Assembly: GCA_024275165.1 (NCBI GenBank)
Contig: JAJRZQ010000037.1
Span: forward strand, 140,961-204,960
DNA: 64,000 nucleotides
Reading direction: 5' to 3'
From: a bacterium
Lineage (GTDB): Bacteria > SAR324 > XYD2-FULL-50-16
In this document: positions 9,557 to 19,562 of the stretch, in pieces
Numbering within the stretch: position 1 is the first letter of the stretch
Layout: the number at the start of each line of letters is the position of its first letter
The notes under the pieces: generated by a model
What the model was told of the DNA's origin: nothing
Seen by the model: only the letters and a program-made list of their open reading frames with translations
Database searches by the model: none
Program-made: the position numbers and the translations under genes

Positions 9557-10652
9557 ATGGCCTCTGTCTCGGCTGACAAACTTGGCTTATCGACAACCAA
9601 AAAGGTATGGATGTTTTTCCAGCGCACTCTTAAAGAGCTTCTCGTACTCCTCGCCAAGTTCGTGGTCGCTCTTGGTTTGTTATTTTACCTCTACCAAAAC
9701 GACAGCATCCACTTTGAACAATTGCTGGTTTTGCAAGATCAACCGCTTCAATTGGCCTTGATGCTCGGAGCTTTTTTGTTGTTGCTTTTTGCCCTTGCTG
9801 GGGGGCCGTCTTTGGATGATCTTAAAGATCGCCGGGTTTCAGATCTCATTCTTCAGCGCCCTTAGGCTGACCTGGATCGGGATGTTTTTTAGTTTGGCGC
9901 TGCCGGGCGCCGTTTCAGGCGACCTGTATAAAGGCTATTATCTAGTCAAGGAGCAGGAAAATAAATCACTCAAAAAACCGGTGCTCACCCTTTTGGCAGA
10001 CCGAATCATTGGACTTTTCAGCCTCATTTTGAGTTCGTTTATTGGCATTTTTTTAAATATGGATTTAATTTTAGAACAAACCTTGATGCATTTTCTGGCA
10101 GGGAGCATCATTTTAGTTTTTTTTTCAGGAGTGATTTTATGGGGCGGAACGATCTTCCTAGGGGGGAAAGCGGCAGAATTAATCTTTAAGGTTCTCTTTT
10201 TTCTGCCAAAATCAAAAAGCTTTCACCAGCTCTTGCAGATCACCGAAGTTTTTAAAAAACATCGTTTAACATGGTTGGGGATGGTCTTATTGTCCATGGC
10301 TTCACATTTGGTTATGATTTTTATTTTTTTACAAATCATTCATTTATTGCAGATGCAAGCAGTGGATTGGTCTTTGCTCTTGTTAATCATCCCCCTCGGT
10401 ATGATTACCACAGCCATACCCATCGCCCCAGCTGGAATTGGGATCGGTCATATTGCGTTTGAAAACCTTTTCATGCTGACTCAGGGGATCAAAGGCGGCG
10501 CGGATTTATTTAACCTGTATGTCGCAACCCAGATTTTATTTTCTTTACTGGGAATGATTCCTCTTTTTTGGGTTAGAAAAAATAATTTTCCAACAGGCCT
10601 CCCCTATAGAAAATTTAAAATCAGCTTCTTTTTTTTTAACAAATTACGATGA
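9557..10652 (+). pseudogene. Lysylphosphatidylglycerol synthase-TM / AglD-like flippase-type membrane protein, frameshifted
   Basis: The coding sequence begins with an ATG at 9557 and changes frame at a run of six G (9800-9805). Reading through with one G fewer joins FALAG to GRLWMILKIAGF and gives a protein of about 364 residues. After the shift the protein carries LPGAVSGDLYKGYYLV and IPIAPAGIGIGHIAFENLF, the two conserved motifs of the UPF0104 / LPG_synthase_TM family. The homolog at 39078-40055 in this window is intact and guides the reconstruction. Proteins of this family often sit beside DPM1-like synthases and have been proposed to move polyprenyl-phosphate sugars. The stop overlaps the next gene as ATGA. 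A sequencing error at the G tract is possible. Confidence 0.8.
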
Positions 10653-13072
10653 AATTAAAAATTCAATTATCAATCTCCTCGCTTCTAATTTTGACAACCC
10701 TCTTGTTTTCAAAGGAGATTGATAATGCATATTATTTAGTCGCTGCCGATGCAATCCGCCGGGGGCTCATCCCCTACCATGACTTTTTTCAATTTCAATA
10801 CCCCCCTGGCGCAGTTTACCTTTACGCGGCGATTTTGGATCTCTTAAAAAACCTGTTACTGCAACGCCTGCTCTTTGCGGGGATAATATTACTGGCATCC
10901 TGGCTCCTCATCAAGTTTTTGATTAAACGCCTATCTCTAGAAATCACGCCGATTTATGCCTTTGCCGTTACCGCCTTGTTTCTTGCGGTTTCCCCCAATA
11001 GCTTGCGTAGTTACCTGCTTGTTGAATCCAAAGGTTTTTTTAATGTTCTCTCCTTTATGATTTTGACGATTTTGTTGCCGCTAGACATAAAAAAACGAGA
11101 ATTTGATAAAGTCTTATCGAGTTGGGTGATTGGGGCGGCTATTGTTTTTATCGGCCAAAAGCTTTTAAATGGCCCCATTCTTCTCTGTTTTCTTGGGTTT
11201 ATCGGGGTTTATCAATATTTCAACAAACAAACCCTGGGCATCAAATATTGGCTTTACCTCTTCGGTAGTTTCTCGCTGATTTCGGCCCTCGCGCTCATTT
11301 TACTTTTAGACCAAGCGGTTTATTTTCAAGCTTATCAATCCCTTTTGTTAGTCTATGGCAATGCGGAACAATTTAGCCTGGAAAAGTTTAACAGCATCCT
11401 TTTTTTTAGTTTTTTGAACTATTTTTTCCCCCTCTTGTTGCTCCCCTTTGTAGCAAAGCGACCTATATTTCAGCAACACCAGCATTTAATTCTACAAGCG
11501 AGTAGTTTTGTTGTCGGCTATTGTTTTGTTTATAATGTGGCCCCTAAAAAGACCTTCCTTCTATATTCTCAGGCCCCGCTGTTAGCGGTTTATGTTTTCT
11601 TAGGCTTAATGCTAGCCGATGGGATGCGGCCTCACATCGGTAAAAGCTATTGGTTAACCATCGCTGCCCCTGCCCTGGCTGTTTTTACTCTACATAACCT
11701 GTATAATGACTGGCGAATTCCAGAAGCCTTGGCACATAGCCACAGCCTGGAAGAATACCACAATATTGCGCAGGCCGAGCCCATCAAGGGAGTAAACTTA
11801 CCTCCGGCAGAGGCCCCGAAGGATTGGGCCCTGCATGATGAAGGCTCCTGGCTGCAAGGCTTTGCTGAGCTTTCCAAAGGCGGATTGTATGAATACCTAG
11901 GGATGCAAGCACTCGCTGATTATATCGCGGAACACAAGTCCCAGCTCAACCCAGATGGAGACAAGAAATACCGCTATTTATACTATGCCCTGCCAATCCT
12001 CATGGCTGGGGAACAACCGGCTTTGGAAAACATCTCCGGCCATGTCTTTTTGTTGCATAAACCCGACCCAACCTACGCTGAAGAGCTGCAAAAAAATCAG
12101 GTCATGACCTTAGATCGCTTTTCCAGTTATTTGAAGGACGATGAGTCCGCTGGCTGGATTTTATCCCATGAAGACATCGATTCTCTTTTTACTTTAAGAA
12201 AGACCGATTTTCCCTGTCTAGAAATTCAGCCTCTCTTTGTTCATCCGCCCTTTGGCTTGTACCGTTTAATCAACAAGGAACAGCGCTTCGAACAAAAACC
12301 CTTCGCTAACTTGATTTCTCAGCTCAATCAGGAAACGAGCATTGACGAGGTCATCATCCCTCAAGAACTCAAGATGAAACTTTGCGATTTAAAAGACCTT
12401 AAAAAACCTTATAAAATCAGAAGAATTTCCGATATCCAGAGATGTTTACCCCAGCAGCTCAAATCCCCTAAGGCTCATGTCGCCCTCCTACTACCCACAA
12501 AGGGCATCGACTCACCCCCCTTTCAAGCAGAAGCGGTAAGTCAGATAAAACTCAAAATCAATTCGGCCAATTTATTATCTACCTCTGCTCTCGGGGCTAC
12601 TCCAGGGGTAGAGAAACACTTACAATCGATAGAGACCTACTTGGTCAATGGTGCCACCTCTTGCATTCCAGAGGGCTTTTTACCCTTGGAAGATTTTAAA
12701 TTCAGCCAGGCCTATTATGTCTCTAGAGAGGGTGAGGTTGAAATGCCCTCCAACGGGGAGATTACTTCCCCCCTCTATTATCTTAAGCCTGGCAAGTATC
12801 AATTTCAATTTAACGCAAGAGGGGTCACCGCCGAGGGAACCGGTACGGCAATCATCCTGCAGATCATCGATTTGAGTACGGCAAAACAGGCCTATGGAAA
12901 TCAATTTTATTTTTCCGAAAAAACGCAAACCATTACCTCGGAGTTAGATGTAGAAGCGGCAGGCAACTATGTCTTTCGCTTTTCCTTTGTTAATGATGCC
13001 ATCATTGAAGGGCAGGATCGCAACGCTTTCATCCAGAATGTTTCCTTAATGCCCTTAAACCAAACCGAGTAA
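10649..13072 (+). CDS. Large GT-C-like membrane glycosyltransferase with novel C-terminal extension (paralog A)
   Basis: This is an 807-residue protein. The first 350 residues form about 10 membrane segments and include an acidic loop (EIDNAYYLVAADAIRRG) and HDFFQFQYPPGAVYLYA, typical of ArnT/PMT-like (GT39/GT83) enzymes that use polyprenyl-phosphate sugars. After a soluble region comes a C-terminal extension of about 240 residues in two parts. Part one carries DEVIIPQEL and RCLPQQ (about residues 567-602). Part two is a predicted beta-rich domain with STAKQAYG and GQDRNAFI (about 690-800). The same extension recurs in the proteins at 13434, 15895 and 27410. It starts with an ATGA overlap with the flippase-like gene, so it belongs to that operon. 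The substrate is unknown. Confidence 0.78.
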   Translation: MKLKIQLSISSLLILTTLLFSKEIDNAYYLVAADAIRRGLIPYHDFFQFQYPPGAVYLYAAILDLLKNLLLQRLLFAGIILLASWLLIKFLIKRLSLEITPIYAFAVTALFLAVSPNSLRSYLLVESKGFFNVLSFMILTILLPLDIKKREFDKVLSSWVIGAAIVFIGQKLLNGPILLCFLGFIGVYQYFNKQTLGIKYWLYLFGSFSLISALALILLLDQAVYFQAYQSLLLVYGNAEQFSLEKFNSILFFSFLNYFFPLLLLPFVAKRPIFQQHQHLILQASSFVVGYCFVYNVAPKKTFLLYSQAPLLAVYVFLGLMLADGMRPHIGKSYWLTIAAPALAVFTLHNLYNDWRIPEALAHSHSLEEYHNIAQAEPIKGVNLPPAEAPKDWALHDEGSWLQGFAELSKGGLYEYLGMQALADYIAEHKSQLNPDGDKKYRYLYYALPILMAGEQPALENISGHVFLLHKPDPTYAEELQKNQVMTLDRFSSYLKDDESAGWILSHEDIDSLFTLRKTDFPCLEIQPLFVHPPFGLYRLINKEQRFEQKPFANLISQLNQETSIDEVIIPQELKMKLCDLKDLKKPYKIRRISDIQRCLPQQLKSPKAHVALLLPTKGIDSPPFQAEAVSQIKLKINSANLLSTSALGATPGVEKHLQSIETYLVNGATSCIPEGFLPLEDFKFSQAYYVSREGEVEMPSNGEITSPLYYLKPGKYQFQFNARGVTAEGTGTAIILQIIDLSTAKQAYGNQFYFSEKTQTITSELDVEAAGNYVFRFSFVNDAIIEGQDRNAFIQNVSLMPLNQTE

Positions 13073-13433
13073 AATCTACGCCCTGCCATGCGCTAAGAGA
13101 ATGGTGAAGAGATAACGAGGCAAGGTTCGAGGCAAGCCATTCATGTTGGCCACTGAGGTCACCGTAGAATCCAAAATGCTGGGTTTTGGACTCGATTTAA
13201 TTAAGGTGATCTGGTACATCTTGCCTACCATAACACTTAAAGCTTGGCATTGCTCAAAGTAGTCCGGTTGGGCCTTCCCCTGCCCAAGGTTCGCGAGATG
13301 ACAAAAGACCAAGATCTTTGATTTATTTTTTATAAAATCCAAAAACCCCTGCGCCCTACTGTGCAAATATGAGAGCCATCGCCTTCAGAGCCGACTTGAT
13401 TAAACAATCGCACCTCATTTAAGAAGTTGAACC
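13073..13433. other. Intergenic region without a recognised gene
   Basis: About 360 bases lie between two co-oriented membrane-protein genes. A 96-codon open frame on the minus strand (13076-13366) has no recognisable family and no clear ribosome site, so I treat it as chance. No terminator-like hairpin with a T tract or repeat stood out. Confidence 0.4.
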
Positions 13434-15803
13434 TTGCCAAACAACAATCGCTCTAAGCCTTGGATGATCTCTATTCTAGCAATGGAGATGCTAGGCAGCT
13501 TTATTTTAAGTCTCTTATTTTCAAAATACTTCTACGACCCCCTTCATTGGGGGTTAATGATGAGCAACGCCATTGATTTAATCGGCGGTAAGTTGCCTTA
13601 TAAAGAAATCTTTATTCAATATGGAATTTTAACAACCCTGTTGCAGGGCTTAGGGCTGATCCTCTTCGGCAAAAAAGTCTATGTCATTGGTATGGTGACG
13701 GCTCTATTTTTTGGTTTTTCTTTACTCCTGCTCTATAAAATTTGGTCTCATTTCCTACCTTTTTGGCTGTCGCTCATTTTAGTGGTGATTTTTTGGGCAC
13801 TCAGCCCATATATCCGCTATCCCTGGTCAAACTATTTCTCCACCCTTTTTCTTTTCATCGCCATTTGGCTGCAGATTCAATTTTTTTATCGGCCTGCCTC
13901 AAGAAAAAGAAATCAAGGTTTATTCTTTTTGGGTTTTTTTTACGCCTTGGCCATATTAGCTAGAGAAACGGTCATCGTTATCGTTGTCCCCTATTGGCTG
14001 ATTTTTATCCTTGCCGACGCTCTCGCGGCAAGAAACAAACAGACCTCTTTTAATATTTCTAGCTATGCTAAGATCAGCCTTGGCTTCCTTGTCCCCTTGA
14101 TTCCCTTTGGTATTTATCTAATTTCGCAAGGCATCGTTTCAAATTGGTATTTGCACAGTTTACCGATTTGGGGGGGGTATGTGGAGACACACATCCAAAA
14201 TGTTGGAGTCCTTGGAAAAATAATACAAATTTTTTCTTTTAGTACCACCAACCCGAATCACACCTGGAACCCTTGGATAAGCTTTCTTTTAAGCCCCTTA
14301 CTTTATCTCAATATCGCACTCCTAATTTATATTGCTTACCAAGTTTTTTTTAAGCGGCAAAGTTTTTCCAAACATGCTCCTGCCTTTATTTGCGCGCTTC
14401 ATGCGCTGCTCGGTGTTAGCGCTATTCTCCATTACCAAGACCCCTTTCGGGTGCAATTAAGCAACCTGATTGGCTTAGCGGGTATTTTTTACTTAGGCCA
14501 AGAATTTTTAAAAACCCGGCCTGCATGGCTACAAAACTCGATCCGCTTTATCCTTGTTAGTGGCCTCCTGATCACTGTATACGGGCCATTTGTCGAGAAT
14601 ATGCAACTGCTAGTTCATCGCTTAAAGGCTGAAACCATCAACCCGGTCACGGTTCACCCTTTTTTAACGGAGCAGAAATTTGACCAAAGCACCATTACCC
14701 GTTATGAGGAGCTAAAAGTTCTCTTCAATAAGGCAATGCGGTTCTCTCGTTGCGACATTTTATATTTAGAAAACCAGACGCAAGATGTCTTTCTCAACTT
14801 TATAACGCCTCTACAAATTGCCCACCATGCCTCTTCCTTTGATCACAACACCGAGATTCTCAATAGAATCGTAGACCCGGCGAACTCTGAAAAAGTCAAA
14901 CAGCTTGAGAAAAACGGGAACCTCGTAATCTACCAATATACGAATGCCCAAATCCCAAAAAATTATTTTATTTATGATATTTATCAAGATGCTCGGGTAT
15001 TGCTTCCGAATATATGTTTCGGTTCGCATTCAAAACCAGACATCTATAGCAATCTAATCCAACGATTAAACCAAATCAATGGCCTGCAAAAGGTAATATT
15101 TTCTTATGAATTAGGGCTTATAGAACAAGATTTAACCCCATTGAAAATACCCTTTGAAGAGAAGCCCATGCACGAGATCGCCCAATGTTTCACTGCCTTT
15201 CCAGGCACAATCGAACAAGCGAGGGTCGTCTCCGTCCTTCCCGTTAAGCTCAACACAATCAATGCGGTCTATTCACCGGAACTCTCAAAGCGCATTGGAG
15301 AAGTTAAAGAGGATAAAGCCCATCAGATTGACCGGATCGCCGCCAAACCTGATACTGGATTAGGGTTTGATCTGCTGATTTTACCAGTACCCAAAGCGAC
15401 TTCCTGCCGCCATGAAGGGATTTTTCCCCCCTCGAAATTAACCCTCACTGTTCCTTACGATGATCATTTCGGAGAAATCAGAATGGTCTCCAACGGAAGC
15501 ATCAGCCTACCGCTCTATCAGTTATTAAAAGGCAAATATACTTTTCGTTTTAAAGGCAGGGGCACTCCGGCAGGAGGAATCAAGGCGAAAATCCAAGTCA
15601 ATATTATCCATATTAATACGGCTAAGCAGATTTATGGTAGTGAAATTGACCTTGATGAGGGAGCCCAGACCTTTCCAATTGACTTTGAAATCGACAAAAA
15701 CGGAGTTTACCAGATTCGCATCACCTACTTAAACGATGCGATCATTGATGGGCAAGATCGAAACGCTTTTATTAAGGATCTTTCCTTAAAATCACTGCCA
15801 TAA
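13434..15803 (+). CDS. Large GT-C-like membrane glycosyltransferase with novel C-terminal extension (paralog B)
   Basis: This 789-residue protein starts at a TTG (13434) with AAGAAG eight bases upstream. About 10-11 membrane segments fill residues 10-400. The first large loop reads YDPLHWGLMMSNAIDLIGG and then KEIFIQYGIL, the layout of GT-C enzymes. The soluble C-terminus repeats the two-part extension of paralog A. Part one has KVIFSYELGL and a conserved Cys in QCFTAF. A second conserved Cys lies in TSCRHEG. The beta-rich part ends with NTAKQIYG and GQDRNAFI. Sequence outside the extension is quite different from paralog A, so the enzymes may transfer different sugars while sharing a docking or recognition module. 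Confidence 0.75.
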   Translation: MPNNNRSKPWMISILAMEMLGSFILSLLFSKYFYDPLHWGLMMSNAIDLIGGKLPYKEIFIQYGILTTLLQGLGLILFGKKVYVIGMVTALFFGFSLLLLYKIWSHFLPFWLSLILVVIFWALSPYIRYPWSNYFSTLFLFIAIWLQIQFFYRPASRKRNQGLFFLGFFYALAILARETVIVIVVPYWLIFILADALAARNKQTSFNISSYAKISLGFLVPLIPFGIYLISQGIVSNWYLHSLPIWGGYVETHIQNVGVLGKIIQIFSFSTTNPNHTWNPWISFLLSPLLYLNIALLIYIAYQVFFKRQSFSKHAPAFICALHALLGVSAILHYQDPFRVQLSNLIGLAGIFYLGQEFLKTRPAWLQNSIRFILVSGLLITVYGPFVENMQLLVHRLKAETINPVTVHPFLTEQKFDQSTITRYEELKVLFNKAMRFSRCDILYLENQTQDVFLNFITPLQIAHHASSFDHNTEILNRIVDPANSEKVKQLEKNGNLVIYQYTNAQIPKNYFIYDIYQDARVLLPNICFGSHSKPDIYSNLIQRLNQINGLQKVIFSYELGLIEQDLTPLKIPFEEKPMHEIAQCFTAFPGTIEQARVVSVLPVKLNTINAVYSPELSKRIGEVKEDKAHQIDRIAAKPDTGLGFDLLILPVPKATSCRHEGIFPPSKLTLTVPYDDHFGEIRMVSNGSISLPLYQLLKGKYTFRFKGRGTPAGGIKAKIQVNIIHINTAKQIYGSEIDLDEGAQTFPIDFEIDKNGVYQIRITYLNDAIIDGQDRNAFIKDLSLKSLP

Positions 15804-15894
15804 GCTCGACGGATTTTTTTTGGTAAGTAAATCGATTCATTCATCAAGCTCGATTTTATAACCGAGTTTATTGAATACTTGAAGGAGAATAGAC

Positions 15895-18288
15895 ATGACT
15901 GCCAGTTTAAATCGACCTGGGAAAGGGCTAGAAATAAAATTCGGGCTCAATTACAAGCTGCTTCTGGCAATCTATTTGTTGGCTCACCTTCCCCATTTAG
16001 CCTTTATGAACGCTCGATTTTGGGATGGTTGGAGCATCTATAAAGCCAGCCCCGAACTCTTAAGAGAGATCAATCTACAGGTGGGGCTTCCTTTGGCTGG
16101 AGAACTACATGTACTCATCAGCCAAATCGGTTGGTGGATATATCCCTTCTTGATTCTTCTTGCGATGCTCGCGGTCGTCCTTTGCACCTACAATGTGGCA
16201 AGCAAGCATACCTCTTCGACCTCTGCCTTTTGGGTTGCCGCATTTTCAGCGGTCCTACCGATGAATTTTGCTAGGATTTCTTCTGCTACTCTAACCTATT
16301 CATTCTGTTTTGCTTTTTTTATGTTTGCTTGGTGGCTACTGCTGCTGTCACTCGAAAAAAGAAAAATACTCAATCGAGCCATAGCGATAGTGGGGTTCTT
16401 GTTGTCCTTTCAAACCGGTTCTTTGCTGGTTTTCTATGCGATGCCATTCCTTTCATATGGGTATTTGGCCGCAAAACAAAACCGGAATTTTACTTTAAGA
16501 AACCACGCCCGAACCGTAACCTTTTCCCTGGATCTGATTGCCGCTCCGGTTGCTTTTTGGATGTTTAAAATCGCCTTCTTTCAGCCCTACGGGATGTTTG
16601 AAAACTATAACACCTTAAATATCCGCCTTTCAACCTTTCTTGATTCCTGGCCCCCTATTTTTTCTTTTTTTGCTGGTACTGGTGTGGGCATTGGGATGGG
16701 GGGCATCTTTGTCATTTTATGCCTATTCATTTTCATCCCCAATAGCTGGCTTCGCGCCTTCCCAGAGCTTGAAAATAGAGGGGTGAAGCAGGCCATTGGC
16801 TTGATTCTCATTGGCTTGATTGCTTGTTATGTGGCCGTTTTCCCTTACGCTGCCGTGGATCGCTGGCCTTCTTATAACACCTGGACATCCACCAGGCATC
16901 AGCTTGCCATGCCCATAGGAATGTCCATCATCTTGTATGGGATTATCGAAATCTTTACCTTTAGGATCAAAGCATTTGCTTCTACCTTGGGTAGCATGAT
17001 CCCCTTACTAGTTTGTTCCATCGGCATCGCGAGCTGGTGGAATGTCTATGCTGAAATGTATGTGGATCATTTAAGACAGAAAGCGTTAATTTATGAGTTT
17101 GGAAAAAACGATACTTTTGCAAAGGGTAATTTTGTTTTTCTTGATGCGACGGGAACCTTGGCGTTTAACACCCCAACCGGGGTTTCAGAATATGCCGCAT
17201 TGCGTAGTGAGGCCGGCCATCCTCATAATTCGCTGATCGTACCTTACGACCACTTGATGCAATATCCCAGTTTTGGGGCCTTTACTAAAGCGACAAAAAA
17301 ATATCTCGGACCCTGGTCTAAGGTTGAGGGGATTGACCCTAGGATCAGACCCCTTTATTTTAACCTTCGCCTTAAAACACCGATCGAAAATAAAATGCGC
17401 TACGCTTTTAATATGTATCTTTTGCATTTATTTTCCCCCGCCTTAGAAGAACGAAATTTACGAAATTTGCTTTATCTAGACGGCCCCTTTTTACCCTACT
17501 CCTCCTCAAACCTTTTTGAAGTCTTAAACGAGGAGGAGGCAATCGAGTTTTTAATCCTCCCCCAGGAATTAGGGCTTAAAAATATGGAGTTGCAACTTCT
17601 CCGTAAGCCCTTTGTAATTAAGCCCATCGCAGAAATTGAAAAATGCTTTCCAGCGCAAACTGAAACCCCACCTAATGGCGGAAACACGCTTGTTTTGCCC
17701 GTTTTTCCTACTGGCGCGCAAAGTTTGAGTGATCCATGGACCGAGCGTCTTTTATCTAAAGTAAATCCCTCCAATGAACTGGCGACCATCGAAAACCGCT
17801 TTCCTAGGTCGGGTAACGGCAAAGCCATTGCACCCCAGAGCTTTCAAATTTTCCGAATTGCCGGAACCTCAAACTGTATCCCCAACGGGCAGGTTCCCAT
17901 GACTGATATCTTTAGAAACCCTCCCTATGGTCATGATTCATCAGAAATTCGCATGATTTCAAATGGAGATGTGACCCTGCCCTTCTATTATTTTACCCCA
18001 GGGAAATATCGTTTTGAGTTTGAATACAAAGGCAGCCCCGCAGATCATACCAATGCAAAACTCCTCACCCAGATTGTGCAAATGAATACGGCAAGGCAAA
18101 TCTACGGCAAGGAGGTTTACGCCACAGAAAAGGAACAACTTGAAGTCACCTTGTTCGAGATTGAAACGGCTGGATACTACCGCTTACGAGTTTCCTTTGT
18201 CAATGACGCAATGATTGATGGTGAAGACCGTAACGCCTTTATCAAACGAGTTTCTCTCTATCAGGTTAAAAATGCATCGGTGCCCTAA
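15895..18288 (+). CDS. Large membrane protein with novel C-terminal extension, probable glycosyltransferase (paralog C)
   Basis: This 797-residue protein starts at the ATG at 15895, preceded by a strong AAGGAG ribosome site at spacing 8. About 10 membrane segments are followed by a soluble region of roughly 380 residues. The N-terminal part (FWDGWSIYKASPELLREI) differs from the standard GT39 loop, so the GT-C assignment is weaker than for paralogs A and B. The C-terminal extension is complete: FLILPQELGL, LRKPFVIKPIAEIEKCFPAQ, then SNCIPNG and the beta-rich part with NTARQIYG and GEDRNAFI. A TATAAC hexamer at 15857-15862 may be a -10 element, without a convincing -35. Confidence 0.72.
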   Translation: MTASLNRPGKGLEIKFGLNYKLLLAIYLLAHLPHLAFMNARFWDGWSIYKASPELLREINLQVGLPLAGELHVLISQIGWWIYPFLILLAMLAVVLCTYNVASKHTSSTSAFWVAAFSAVLPMNFARISSATLTYSFCFAFFMFAWWLLLLSLEKRKILNRAIAIVGFLLSFQTGSLLVFYAMPFLSYGYLAAKQNRNFTLRNHARTVTFSLDLIAAPVAFWMFKIAFFQPYGMFENYNTLNIRLSTFLDSWPPIFSFFAGTGVGIGMGGIFVILCLFIFIPNSWLRAFPELENRGVKQAIGLILIGLIACYVAVFPYAAVDRWPSYNTWTSTRHQLAMPIGMSIILYGIIEIFTFRIKAFASTLGSMIPLLVCSIGIASWWNVYAEMYVDHLRQKALIYEFGKNDTFAKGNFVFLDATGTLAFNTPTGVSEYAALRSEAGHPHNSLIVPYDHLMQYPSFGAFTKATKKYLGPWSKVEGIDPRIRPLYFNLRLKTPIENKMRYAFNMYLLHLFSPALEERNLRNLLYLDGPFLPYSSSNLFEVLNEEEAIEFLILPQELGLKNMELQLLRKPFVIKPIAEIEKCFPAQTETPPNGGNTLVLPVFPTGAQSLSDPWTERLLSKVNPSNELATIENRFPRSGNGKAIAPQSFQIFRIAGTSNCIPNGQVPMTDIFRNPPYGHDSSEIRMISNGDVTLPFYYFTPGKYRFEFEYKGSPADHTNAKLLTQIVQMNTARQIYGKEVYATEKEQLEVTLFEIETAGYYRLRVSFVNDAMIDGEDRNAFIKRVSLYQVKNASVP

Positions 18289-18304
18289 GGTTACATTTCA
18301 TCGA

Positions 18305-18389
18305 CTCAGGATGGGCCTGCCTGAGACGGGAACCCAGCAATCAGGGGTTTCTGCTCCCAGGCAGCCCAAACAGGCTAGAGCCCCTGATT
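18305..18389 (+). promoter_or_regulatory. Two tandem hairpins in the leader of gmd
   Basis: The 185-base gap before gmd holds two inverted repeats. CTCAGG/CCTGAG (18305-18325) is followed by a longer one whose 9-base outer arms are AATCAGGGG (18339-18347) and CCCCTGATT (18381-18389), with a nested AGCC/GGCT. There is no T tract directly after the second hairpin, so a simple intrinsic terminator is unlikely. It could be an mRNA leader structure or a relic of a repeat. Confidence 0.4.
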
Positions 18390-18473
18390 ACCCTTTACAA
18401 AACCGCCGTAGCTTGCGAACCTGTCATCTAATTAAACTAAATTTTTGACTCTTTTGCATCCTTTGAATATTTC

Positions 18474-19562
18474 GTGAAAAAAACAGCGCTCATTACCGGT
18501 ATCACAGGTCAGGACGGGGCCTATCTAGCCGAATTCCTGCTCAAAAAAGGCTATGAGGTTCACGGTCTAAAGCGCCGTTCCTCTTTATTTAATACGGATC
18601 GGATTGATCACCTTTACCAGGATCCCCACGAGAAAAAACGAAAATTTTTTCTCCACCATGGCGATTTAACGGACTCAACGAATCTGATTAGAATCATTCA
18701 AACGGTTCAACCCACCGAAATCTATAATCTCGCGGCGCAAAGCCATGTTGCCGTCTCCTTTGAAACCCCAGAATATACCGCCAATGCGGATGGAATTGGC
18801 ACCCTCAGGGTACTCGAAGCGATCCGCATTCTAGGGCTCGAAAAAAAGGTGCGTTTTTACCAGGCTTCCACCTCTGAACTCTATGGGCAGGTAGTGGAGA
18901 CTCCCCAAACAGAAACAACTCCTTTTTATCCCCGTAGTCCCTACGCCGTAGCTAAACTTTACGCCTACTGGATTACCGTAAACTATCGCGAAGCTTATGG
19001 CATTTATGGTTGTAATGGCATCCTGTTCAATCATGAGTCACCAATCCGAGGCGAAACCTTCGTAACCCGCAAAATCACCCGTGCCATGGCCCGCATTAAA
19101 CTCGGGCTACAAAGTTGCCTCTTTTTAGGAAACATGGACGCATTAAGAGACTGGGGCCACGCCCGCGATTATGTCGAAGTCATGTGGCTCATGCTGCAAC
19201 AAAAAGAACCGGAGGACTTTGTCATAGCAACGGGCGAGCAGCACTCGGTACGCGAATTCGTGACCCTTGCCGCCAAAGAATTGGGGATGGAGATTAACTG
19301 GCAGGGCAAAGGTATTGAGGAAAAAGGGTATCTCCCTGGACAAAGTGAGCCCATCATCGCTGTAGACCCTCGCTACTTTCGTCCCACTGAGGTCGAAACC
19401 CTGTTAGGTGACCCGACCAAAGCGAAAAGCAAATTAGGGTGGAACCCTCGCATCACCTTCCAAGAATTAGTAAAAGAAATGGTGATCAGTGATTTGCAAG
19501 ACGCAGAGCGAGATACCTTGATCCGCAAGGAAGGATATAAAAGCTTCGACTATCATGAATAA
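18474..19562 (+). CDS. gmd: GDP-mannose 4,6-dehydratase
   Basis: This 362-residue SDR enzyme converts GDP-mannose to GDP-4-keto-6-deoxymannose in the cytoplasm. It starts at a GTG (18474). Diagnostic segments are [27 protein letters not shown], the STSELYG motif and the catalytic YAVAK, then [19 protein letters not shown], which is highly specific for Gmd. The length matches the family. The stop overlaps the start of fcl by eight bases. Its substrate GDP-mannose can come from the ManC-type enzyme at 32667-34076. Confidence 0.96.
   Translation: MKKTALITGITGQDGAYLAEFLLKKGYEVHGLKRRSSLFNTDRIDHLYQDPHEKKRKFFLHHGDLTDSTNLIRIIQTVQPTEIYNLAAQSHVAVSFETPEYTANADGIGTLRVLEAIRILGLEKKVRFYQASTSELYGQVVETPQTETTPFYPRSPYAVAKLYAYWITVNYREAYGIYGCNGILFNHESPIRGETFVTRKITRAMARIKLGLQSCLFLGNMDALRDWGHARDYVEVMWLMLQQKEPEDFVIATGEQHSVREFVTLAAKELGMEINWQGKGIEEKGYLPGQSEPIIAVDPRYFRPTEVETLLGDPTKAKSKLGWNPRITFQELVKEMVISDLQDAERDTLIRKEGYKSFDYHE

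Noticed and set aside
13076-13366. 96-codon minus-strand open frame
   Set aside because: No recognised motif or ribosome site, and the flanking genes lie on the other strand; likely chance.
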